Positions 1 to 5,377 of a DNA stretch of 5,377 bases are shown here, piece by piece (positions within the stretch are counted from its first letter, which is position 1; each line of letters begins with the position of its first letter). Both the position numbers and the translations under genes were made by a program. The DNA comes from an uncultured Eubacteriales bacterium. GTDB taxonomy: Bacteria; Bacillota; Clostridia; Oscillospirales; CAG-382. The notes beneath the pieces were generated by a model. It saw only the letters and a list, made by a program, of their open reading frames with translations, was not told where the DNA came from and did not search any database. The stretch is taken from assembly GCA_900554405.1 (NCBI GenBank), contig USHI01000095.1, positions 1-5,377 on the forward strand. Direction: 5' to 3'.

Positions 1-1033
1 CGCCCTCCGTATTGCCGCCGTCGTCCGCTTCCTTTTCGGAGGAGTTGTCGCCGGCGGTGTTATCGGCTTCTTCGGTATTTGTATCCGTATCGAAAACGCT
101 GTCGTCAAGCGCATCGGATTCGCGGCTGACGGCTATCGCCGCGGCTGCAAATTCGGATTTATATTCGGCAACGCTTTCCCTTTGCGCACGTGCGCGGCGC
201 GAAAGCACCACCCACATCACTATCGCTGCCGCAAGGCAGAGGAAGCCGGTGAAAACCGAAAATTTTACGGATGTGCCGGTGATGTAAAGTGAATCGGTGC
301 GGAGCATTTCGATAAAGCCCCTGCCGAGCCCGTACCAGCCCATATATGCAAGGAATATCTGCCCGTTGAACTTCTTTCTGCGGTAAAACACAAAGAGTAT
401 GATGCAAAGCCCGACAAAGTTCCACAGCGATTCATAAAGGAATGTCGGGTGTGCAAAGAAGCTGCCGGTGGAGCGTACTTCCGTTGCGTTGACCTGAATG
501 AGTACGGTGTGGTCGAGCTGCATTCTCCACGGGAGCTTTTCGACCCCTTCCGACCAGCCGTAGGCTTCGCCGTTGACAAAGTTGCCCCATCTGCCGATTG
601 TCTGCCCGAGCATCACCGCGGGGGCAAGCGCATCCAGCATGGAAAGCGTGCCGACCTTTTTCACCCGGTTGTAAACGATAACGGTGAGCAGCCCGAAGAT
701 TATCGCGCCGTATATCGCGATACCGCCGCCGCGTATGTTTATCATGTTCAGGAAGCCCTTGCCCTTGTAGGAATCCCAGTTCGTGATAACATAAACAAAC
801 CTCGCGCCGATGATTGCGACGGGAACGGTGAACAGCGTGACATTGTAAATATCATCCGCCTTTATGTGCTCCTGCTTTGTGCCGAGCCGGTAAAACAGCA
901 GGAACGCAAGCACGATCCCTGTCGAAAGAAGTATGCCGTACCACTGGATATCCACCCCGAAAACGGTGAAGGCGGTGCGGTTCATTTCGAACATTTCGAT
1001 ACCGAGCCCGGGAAATCCGATCCTTGTTGTCAT
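1..1033 (-). CDS. lgt: Prolipoprotein diacylglyceryl transferase Lgt (C-terminus truncated by window edge)
   Basis: This integral membrane enzyme transfers diacylglyceryl from phosphatidylglycerol to the lipobox cysteine of preprolipoproteins, the first step of lipoprotein maturation. The window holds 344 codons with no stop, so the gene continues past position 1. The family signature GRWGNFVNGEAYG is at residues 147-159. Its R148, N151 and E156 match E. coli R143, N146 and E151. HPTFLYES is at 195-202. WYGLGR at 233-238 supplies Y234 and R238, equivalent to E. coli Y235 and R239. Hydrophobic segments lie near 29-50, 63-86, 105-122, 131-145, 203-218, 225-241 and 256-278, which fits the seven-helix fold. 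The residue aligned with E. coli H103 appears to be Y108. After about residue 279 comes a basic patch and then a long acidic tail that is not part of the core enzyme. The ATG overlaps the ymfH stop (ATGA) and has an AGGAAAGGA ribosome binding site. The identity is secure; the full length is unknown. Confidence 0.96.
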   Translation of the reverse strand, partial: MTTRIGFPGLGIEMFEMNRTAFTVFGVDIQWYGILLSTGIVLAFLLFYRLGTKQEHIKADDIYNVTLFTVPVAIIGARFVYVITNWDSYKGKGFLNMINIRGGGIAIYGAIIFGLLTVIVYNRVKKVGTLSMLDALAPAVMLGQTIGRWGNFVNGEAYGWSEGVEKLPWRMQLDHTVLIQVNATEVRSTGSFFAHPTFLYESLWNFVGLCIILFVFYRRKKFNGQIFLAYMGWYGLGRGFIEMLRTDSLYITGTSVKFSVFTGFLCLAAAIVMWVVLSRRARAQRESVAEYKSEFAAAAIAVSRESDALDDSVFDTDTNTEEADNTAGDNSSEKEADDGGNTEG

Positions 1034-2325
1034 AAGCTTTTATCCTTTCCTTTTGCGTTTTCCGCAATGCAGATCGCGGAATTATTTATATCGATCGCGC
1101 ACAGCGCGCGGAAGACATCCTCCTCCGTGAGCGAGCGCAGGATCTCTATGCAGTCGTATTCGTCATAACCGCGGCGCGCATCGGATGCGAAAACCGAGGC
1201 GATATCCTCGCCGCTGTCGAAAACCGAAAGACAGTCGGCATAAGCGGCACGCTTCTCGCGCAGGAATTCACCGTGGGTGAAAAAGCTCTTTTTGCGTTCT
1301 TCCAACTCGCGCAGGGCAAGCTCCATGACCCGTTCCGGCTCTTTACCGCTGCCGCTGACAGTGATATGCGCCATGCCGCGCATGCGGGAATATCCCGCCC
1401 AGAAGCGTTCGCCCAGCAGCCCTTCGGAATAATATCTGCAATAGAATTCGCTTGCTCTGCCGAAGGCGAGCGAAACGGCGGTGCGTATCGCCGCGGCGCG
1501 CTTTTCGGCGGCAATATCGTCCGCTTTGTCCGGCGGGAGCTTTATACCGAAGGCGTAAAGCGGTGTAGCCACCGGCAGGTGAAGCATCCGGCGTTCTTCC
1601 TTCACGTGCACACCTTCCGGCTTTATCACCGTTTCGGGGCGGCTGCCCGCGGAGGGCGTGAAATACTTCCCGACAAGCTCGTATACCCTTTGCGCATCCG
1701 CTTCGCCGCAGACACACAGCGAAAGGTTCTGCGGGAGATAGAAATCCTTGTAAACCCTGCCCAAAAGCTCCGGCGTGATAAGCGAAATGCTTTCCTCCGT
1801 GCCGGAAATGGGCATCACCGTCGGATGTTCAAAGTACATCGCCGACGTCAGCCCGCGGCTGACAGCCGTTTCGGGGCGATCGTCATACATTTTTATCTCG
1901 CTGCCGATTATCGCGCGTTCCTTTTCGACAGAGGCAGCGCTTACATGAAACGAGCCGACAGAGCGCAGCAGCACTTCCAGATTTTCGTAAAAATTATCCG
2001 TCGCGCTGAAGTAAAAGCAGGTATTTTCATATGATGTATAGGCATTTGCGTTGCCGCCGAGCGTGTCGAATTCGGCAAAGGAATCGCTTCCGTCCGCCTG
2101 TTCGAACATTTTGTGTTCCAGAAAATGCGCGGTTCCGGCAGGCAGGGTGAATAATTCGCCGTTTTCGAAAAAAACCGTGTCCGCCGCGCCGAAATCGCAG
2201 GAAAGGAAGGCTTCCTGCGTGGGGAAGCTCTTCGGGACAAGGATTATCTTCATCCCGCTTTCGTGCGTGGTATAAAGGTATTTTTCTTTTATCAGGCGGT
2301 TTTCGCTCGTATAAAAGCAGTTCAT
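1030..2325 (-). CDS. ymfH: M16 family zinc peptidase, YmfH type (catalytic member of pair)
   Basis: This is a 431-residue M16 (pitrilysin/processing peptidase fold) protein. The inverted zinc motif HFLEH is at residues 67-71, with H67 and H71 as zinc ligands and E70 as catalytic base. The third ligand is most likely E143 in the segment IIGSEIKMYDDRPE (139-152). The sequence between them, GGNANAYTSYENTCFYF (90-106), is typical of the N-terminal M16 domain. Residues from about 240 on form the second, non-catalytic M16 domain. The protein looks cytoplasmic, with no signal peptide or membrane segment. In Bacillus subtilis, YmfF and YmfH form an adjacent pair and have been associated with 5-aminopentanol modification of elongation factor P; whether that holds here is inference. 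The start at 2325 was chosen because its ATG overlaps the ymfF stop as ATGA and has GGAG 10 bases upstream. The frame stays open upstream to 2694, but that part lies inside ymfF and looks non-coding. The stop overlaps the lgt start. The peptidase family is certain; the substrate is unknown. Confidence 0.92.
   Translation of the reverse strand: MNCFYTSENRLIKEKYLYTTHESGMKIILVPKSFPTQEAFLSCDFGAADTVFFENGELFTLPAGTAHFLEHKMFEQADGSDSFAEFDTLGGNANAYTSYENTCFYFSATDNFYENLEVLLRSVGSFHVSAASVEKERAIIGSEIKMYDDRPETAVSRGLTSAMYFEHPTVMPISGTEESISLITPELLGRVYKDFYLPQNLSLCVCGEADAQRVYELVGKYFTPSAGSRPETVIKPEGVHVKEERRMLHLPVATPLYAFGIKLPPDKADDIAAEKRAAAIRTAVSLAFGRASEFYCRYYSEGLLGERFWAGYSRMRGMAHITVSGSGKEPERVMELALRELEERKKSFFTHGEFLREKRAAYADCLSVFDSGEDIASVFASDARRGYDEYDCIEILRSLTEEDVFRALCAIDINNSAICIAENAKGKDKSL
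1043..1051 (-). promoter_or_regulatory. Ribosome binding site of lgt inside the ymfH 3' end
   Basis: AGGAAAGGA on the minus strand, with the GGA nearest the gene ending 9 bases before the lgt ATG at 1033. The lgt start and ymfH stop overlap as ATGA (1033-1030). Two overlapping GGA cores are available, so the exact core is uncertain. Confidence 0.7.
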
Positions 2326-3599
2326 TTTTCGCTTGCTCCGAGAATAAATTCGGTGTCCGGAAACACGGTGCGTGCATATGCGGCGATTTCCCCGCGAGTG
2401 ACGGAGCGTACGCTGTCCTTCAGCTCCTGCGCGGTCACCGCGCCGCAGGGAGAAAGGAACTGCCCCTGCAAAAACGAGGATGCGCCCCCCAGACTGCCCC
2501 CGATGCTGTCCACCGAGCGTACAAGCGAAAGCTTTGCGTTTTCCAGCTCCGAACCGGTAAAATCGCCTCTGCCGATGGCCGCAAGCTCGGCATATATTGC
2601 CGTGCGCGCTTTTTCCGTGCATCCGGCATCGACCCCCGCGGTGACAAATATTACGTTCTTCCCGACATAGGGGTAGCTGTTGCAGTAATAGCAAAGCCCG
2701 TCGCGCTCGCGCACGTTGCGGAAAAGACGGCTCGATGTCCCGCCGCCGAGCATTTCATCGAAAACCGAAAGCACGGCACGTTCCCGCGCGGTTTTTGCCG
2801 GCGCGGCGGAAAGCCCGAGCACCAGCACGGTTTGTTCGGTTTCCGCCTTTTCGAACACCGTTTTTAGGTTTTCGGCGCGGGGGTGCAGCGTTACCGGCGG
2901 CAGCTCCCCTGCGCGCGGCGCAAACGGAAGGTGCGCAAGAAGGCATTTTTCGGCTGTTGCCGTGTCGGCATCGCCGGCATAGGTAATGATCACGGGCGCT
3001 TCGGCAAGCATATTGCGGTAGAGAACCGCAAGCTCCTGCGCAGTGAGCGCGGCGACACGTTCCCTTTCGCCGCCGACAGCGGCGGCAAACGGTTCGCCCG
3101 CACACATTATTTCCCGCGCGCGCTTTGCGGCGTAGCCGGGTTTGTTTTCGATCACCGAATCGAGCTCCTCGATCAGGGTGCGTTTTTCGGTTTCGATGCT
3201 TTCGGGCGGGAAAAGACCCTCCTCCGTCAGCAGCGGGCGGAAAAGCATTTCGCCCAGAAGCTCGGCGGCGGGTTCGAGTATTTTGTCGCCCTCGAGTGCG
3301 TAGCTGTCCGAAAGCAGGTTCATTTCGGCGGTAAAAAGCAGCATTTCGCCCGCGCGGCGTTGAACGTACGCATCCAGTGAGAGGGCGTAAATTTCGTCCT
3401 TGCGGATGCAGAAATCGCGCATTGTGGGGTGCTTTGCCGTCGAAAGCGATATCAGATTGGAAAGAAGCGAATAGCCGGATGCCGTTTCGGCGCTCAGCGG
3501 CAGCACAAACGAAACGGTAACTGCGGCATTCTTGAAGCTTTCGGTGTGCGCGGCGGCAAAATGCACGCCGCGCACCGGTTCACTGCGGTAAAAATCCAA
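2322..3599 (-). CDS. ymfF: M16 family protein lacking the zinc motif, YmfF type (non-catalytic partner)
   Basis: This 425-residue M16-fold protein has no HxxEH. The corresponding region near residues 45-60 reads LLSNLISLSTAKHPTM, as in the YmfF branch, so it should be catalytically dead. The N-terminal domain continues with RDFCIRKDEIYALSLDAYVQ (61-80). The C-terminal domain carries a well-preserved LGGGTSSRLFRNVRERDGL (284-302) followed by CYY. This is the glycine-rich and Arg/Tyr substrate-binding segment found in M16 C-terminal domains. That pattern, with a dead zinc site and a kept binding segment, fits a regulatory or substrate-holding subunit paired with the active protein encoded next. 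No signal peptide or membrane segment is seen. The start is TTG, not ATG: AAGGAG sits 5 bases upstream, and the next in-frame Met is residue 60, which would delete conserved sequence. The gene follows nagB by 9 bases and shares ATGA with ymfH, suggesting translational coupling and matched subunit amounts. The family assignment is strong; the role is inferred. Confidence 0.9.
   Translation of the reverse strand: MDFYRSEPVRGVHFAAAHTESFKNAAVTVSFVLPLSAETASGYSLLSNLISLSTAKHPTMRDFCIRKDEIYALSLDAYVQRRAGEMLLFTAEMNLLSDSYALEGDKILEPAAELLGEMLFRPLLTEEGLFPPESIETEKRTLIEELDSVIENKPGYAAKRAREIMCAGEPFAAAVGGERERVAALTAQELAVLYRNMLAEAPVIITYAGDADTATAEKCLLAHLPFAPRAGELPPVTLHPRAENLKTVFEKAETEQTVLVLGLSAAPAKTARERAVLSVFDEMLGGGTSSRLFRNVRERDGLCYYCNSYPYVGKNVIFVTAGVDAGCTEKARTAIYAELAAIGRGDFTGSELENAKLSLVRSVDSIGGSLGGASSFLQGQFLSPCGAVTAQELKDSVRSVTRGEIAAYARTVFPDTEFILGASEK
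2336..2339 (-). promoter_or_regulatory. Ribosome binding site of ymfH inside the ymfF 3' end
   Basis: GGAG on the minus strand, 10 bases before the ymfH ATG at 2325. It lies within the last codons of ymfF. The ymfH ATG and the ymfF TGA share bases (ATGA, 2325-2322), so ymfH is probably translated at least partly by re-initiation. Confidence 0.65.
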
Positions 3600-3604
3600 T
3601 TTTT

Positions 3605-3610
3605 CTCCTT
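3605..3610 (-). promoter_or_regulatory. Ribosome binding site deciding the TTG start of ymfF
   Basis: AAGGAG on the minus strand, only 5 bases (AAAAA) before the TTG start of ymfF. Its first two bases are the last two of the nagB TAA stop codon, so ribosomes ending nagB sit directly on it. This site is the main reason for accepting TTG as the start. Confidence 0.8.
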
Positions 3611-4376
3611 AAATAAGCGAGGCGCTGTCCGCATCGAGGTAAAGCTTTGCGTTTTTGTGGCTGCGCAGCGCCGTGGCGGGGCAATCGGTGCCGCAAACGC
3701 CGGTGAGCGTGCGTTTTACCGCCTCTGCCTTTGTGGCGGCGGGAACTATGCAGAACGCCGCATCCGGAGCGACAAGCGTGGGAATAGTGAGCGTTATCGC
3801 AAAGCGGGGGACGGATTCGATCTTGTCGAAGCAGCCGTCGTGCACCTGCTGCATACGGCATTTGTCATCCAGCATAACGACCTTGACCGCCTTGTGATCG
3901 TTGAAATCCGCAACGTGCGGGTCGTTGAAGGCGATATGCCCGTTTTCGCCGATGCCCATAACGATGATATCGCACTTGTTCTGCGCAAGTACCGCTGCAT
4001 AGCGCTCCGCTTCGATATTAGGGTTCATCGCCGTGCTGTTGATATATTCCACGGAGGCAAAGGGAACGCGCCCGAAGATAGCTTCTTTCAGAAAATTGCC
4101 GAAGCTCTGCTTTGCGCCGGCGGGCAGCCCGATATATTCATCCATGTGGAAGCCGTGGATCTTTGTCCAATCTATGCTTTTATCGGCGACAAGCGCTGCA
4201 AGAACATCGTTCTGGCTGGGAGCGGCGGCAAAGATCATGTTGATCTCGCCCTTTTCGGCGATCTGCTTTTTTATCTCCGCGGCAATATCCCTTGCGGCGG
4301 CGGCGCCCATTTCCGCCCTGTCGGAAAAGGCTTCGTAGGTGAGGTTATCCTTTTTTCCCTGCTTGATAATAGACAT
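3609..4376 (-). CDS. nagB: Glucosamine-6-phosphate deaminase (NagB family, divergent branch)
   Basis: This protein probably converts glucosamine-6-phosphate to fructose-6-phosphate and ammonia, in the cytoplasm, as the step after NagA. It has 255 residues, close to the usual 240-270. HMDEYIGL (77-84) gives D79, equivalent to the proton-transfer D72 of E. coli NagB. GIGENGHIAFNDP (141-153) is the catalytic motif with H147, equivalent to H143. R174 and K216 (in ATKAEAV) align with the phosphate-binding R172 and K208. Three departures are visible. The E. coli D141 position is N145, as I recall for Gram-positive NagB enzymes. The E148 position is D152. The usual glycine/threonine-rich sugar-phosphate loop is replaced by AAAPSQND (50-57). 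The ATG has AGGAG 9 bases upstream. The gene is 22 bases after nagA and 9 bases before ymfF. The nagA neighbour supports the assignment. A related sugar-phosphate isomerase/deaminase with a different preference remains possible because of the loop change. Confidence 0.9.
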   Translation of the reverse strand: MSIIKQGKKDNLTYEAFSDRAEMGAAAARDIAAEIKKQIAEKGEINMIFAAAPSQNDVLAALVADKSIDWTKIHGFHMDEYIGLPAGAKQSFGNFLKEAIFGRVPFASVEYINSTAMNPNIEAERYAAVLAQNKCDIIVMGIGENGHIAFNDPHVADFNDHKAVKVVMLDDKCRMQQVHDGCFDKIESVPRFAITLTIPTLVAPDAAFCIVPAATKAEAVKRTLTGVCGTDCPATALRSHKNAKLYLDADSASLI

Positions 4377-4385
4377 TATATTTTA

Positions 4386-4390
4386 CTCCT
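4386..4390 (-). promoter_or_regulatory. Ribosome binding site of nagB
   Basis: AGGAG on the minus strand, 9 bases before the nagB ATG at 4376. It lies in the 22-base gap after the nagA stop, the largest gap in the window. That gap holds no hairpin or T-run, so there is no sign of a terminator between nagA and nagB. Confidence 0.8.
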
Positions 4391-4398
4391 GTCTGTGG

Positions 4399-5377
4399 TT
4401 ATTTTTTATAAACGGTTTTGCCGCCGCTTACCGTTTCGCACACGGAAACACCTTCCGTGAACACGGTAAAATCGGCATCGCAGCCGGGCGCGATAACGCC
4501 CTTGCGCTTCATTCCGGCAATGCGCGCCGGGGTTTCGGACATCATTTTAACGGCATCCGTGAGCTCCGCCCCGGCGGCGACCGCCGTGCGTACAAGCCGA
4601 TCCGTTGTCGCGATGCTGCCGGCAAAGGCTTCGCCGCCCGGCATTTTCGCAACTCCGTCCTCGATATAGCATTCCTGCCCGTTTTCGAGCGAGCCGAGTA
4701 TGGTTTTGCCCTCCGTCTGCCCGGCGCCGCGCATGGCATCCGTTACCAGCGCGACCTTTGCCGGTGTTTTGGCGCGGAAGACATGATTCAGCATGGAAAG
4801 CGGGAGATGCTTTCCGTCCGCAATGACCTCGACGGTGAGCGAATCGATCATATATCCGCTTTCGATAACGCCGGGGAAGCGGTAGCCGTGGCGGCGTGTC
4901 AGCGCGGACATACCGCTGTAAAAGTGCGTGAGGTGGGTGTAGCCGTTTTCGACCGCGGCAAGAACATCCTCGTATATCGCATCCGTATGCCCGACAGAGG
5001 CGCAAATTCCCTCCTCTTTAAGCCGCCTGCCGAGCGCAAGCGCGCCTTCCAGCTCGGGCGCGACGGACATCCGCGCGATACAGCCCCTGCCCGCGGCAAG
5101 AACCTTTTCGTAATGCTCCGGCGTGGGTTTCAAAAGGTATTTCGGATCCTGCGCGCCCGCCTGTGCCACCGAAAAATAGGGGCCTTCGAGGTGCAGCCCG
5201 TAGAACACGTTTGCGTAAGCGCTGCTCTTTTTTGCGGCGCGGAAGATATCGAACGCGGCAAAAAGATCGCTGTCCGGGCAGGTGAGTGTCGTGGGCAGCA
5301 GTACCGCAGTCCCGTGGGAGGCGTGCATTTCCGCCGCGGTGTCCCACGCCTGCAATGTTCCGTCCAGAAAATCCGCG
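4399..5377 (-). CDS. nagA: N-acetylglucosamine-6-phosphate deacetylase NagA (N-terminus beyond window)
   Basis: This cytoplasmic amidohydrolase removes the acetyl group from N-acetylglucosamine-6-phosphate, giving glucosamine-6-phosphate and acetate. The window holds the last 325 residues and the TAA stop. The frame is open to the right edge, so the true start and the N-terminal HxH metal motif (roughly the first 60-70 residues) are missing. Counting from the first complete codon, HLEGPYFS carries the metal-binding Glu at 64, SVGHTDA has His 130, LTHFYSGM has His 151, and VTDAMRGAG has the catalytic Asp 213. IADGKH supplies the substrate-binding His at 190. PGCDADFTVF near the C-terminus is the usual closing beta-strand motif of the family. 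The His-151 segment reads HFYSGMS where E. coli has HLYNAMP, a modest variant. An in-frame TTG at 5355 is not a credible start because conserved-looking sequence (DFLDGT) lies upstream of it. NagB follows after 22 bases, so the pathway assignment is firm. Confidence 0.95.
   Translation of the reverse strand, partial: ADFLDGTLQAWDTAAEMHASHGTAVLLPTTLTCPDSDLFAAFDIFRAAKKSSAYANVFYGLHLEGPYFSVAQAGAQDPKYLLKPTPEHYEKVLAAGRGCIARMSVAPELEGALALGRRLKEEGICASVGHTDAIYEDVLAAVENGYTHLTHFYSGMSALTRRHGYRFPGVIESGYMIDSLTVEVIADGKHLPLSMLNHVFRAKTPAKVALVTDAMRGAGQTEGKTILGSLENGQECYIEDGVAKMPGGEAFAGSIATTDRLVRTAVAAGAELTDAVKMMSETPARIAGMKRKGVIAPGCDADFTVFTEGVSVCETVSGGKTVYKK

Larger units (their letters stand above)
1..5377 (-). 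other. Probable single transcription unit nagA-nagB-ymfF-ymfH-lgt
   Basis: All five genes share one strand. The junctions are a 22-base gap, a 9-base gap, a 4-base overlap and a 4-base overlap. No terminator-like hairpin followed by a T-run, and no obvious internal promoter, was seen at any junction. Neither end of the unit is in the window, so the promoter and any regulator (for example a GntR-type repressor of amino-sugar genes) would lie to the right of it. Co-transcription is inferred from spacing only. Confidence 0.75.

Noticed and set aside
449..1168. A 239-codon open frame on the plus strand, opposite lgt
   Set aside because: It is antisense to lgt, whose signature motif and helices are unmistakable; its translation shows no family features.
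1273..2034. A 253-codon open frame on the plus strand, opposite ymfH
   Set aside because: It is entirely antisense to a gene with clear M16 motifs, and its translation has no recognisable domain.
2326..2694. In-frame upstream extension of ymfH giving a 554-residue protein
   Set aside because: The extra part lies inside ymfF in another frame and is rich in Arg, Cys and Gly without family similarity. The ATG at 2325 has a ribosome binding site and the typical ATGA overlap, and gives a family-normal length.
4377..4398. The nagA-nagB gap as a terminator or promoter site
   Set aside because: It is only 22 bases, contains the nagB ribosome binding site, and shows no inverted repeat or T-run.
3429..4460. 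A 343-codon open frame on the plus strand, opposite nagB and the start of ymfF
   Set aside because: It spans two well-supported genes and their junction on the other strand, and its translation shows no recognisable domain. Long antisense frames are expected from GC-biased codon use.
5353..5355. TTG at 5355 as the start of nagA
   Set aside because: The frame is open to the right edge with family-like sequence upstream. A start here would omit the essential N-terminal HxH metal motif, so the gene is cut by the window edge.

Overview
The window is a densely packed stretch of bacterial chromosome. All five genes lie on the minus strand, so transcription runs from the right edge to the left edge. 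From 5' to 3' in the transcript they are nagA (N-terminus off the right edge), nagB, ymfF, ymfH and lgt (C-terminus off the left edge). No gap exceeds 22 bases, and the last two junctions are 4-base ATGA stop/start overlaps. The genes therefore look like one co-transcribed unit. I found no RNA gene, mobile element, CRISPR array, terminator or promoter.

The likely host is a Gram-positive anaerobe of the Clostridia type, possibly an uncultured gut lineage, with moderately high GC judged by eye. Two things point that way. The first is the paired M16 proteins of the YmfF/YmfH type, which are characteristic of Firmicutes. The second is the form of NagA and Lgt, together with strong AGGAG-like ribosome binding sites. 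This is inference from families, not a database match.

Right part (3609-5377): NagA removes the acetyl group from N-acetylglucosamine-6-phosphate, and NagB converts the resulting glucosamine-6-phosphate to fructose-6-phosphate and ammonia. Together they form the standard route that feeds amino sugars from peptidoglycan, mucin or chitin into glycolysis. The NagB belongs to a divergent branch: its sugar-phosphate loop and two positions of the catalytic motif differ from the E. coli enzyme.

Middle (1030-3599): there are two consecutive M16-fold proteins of about 425-431 residues. The first (YmfF type) lacks the HxxEH zinc motif. The second (YmfH type) carries an intact HFLEH motif. Such pairs normally act as a heterodimer of one catalytic and one non-catalytic subunit.

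Left part (1-1033): prolipoprotein diacylglyceryl transferase (Lgt), the first enzyme of bacterial lipoprotein maturation, with a long acidic C-terminal tail that continues past the window edge.

This is mostly an ordinary housekeeping region. I see no convincing new system. The points worth a second look are the linkage of amino-sugar catabolism to an M16 pair and Lgt, the acidic Lgt tail, and the divergent NagB active site.
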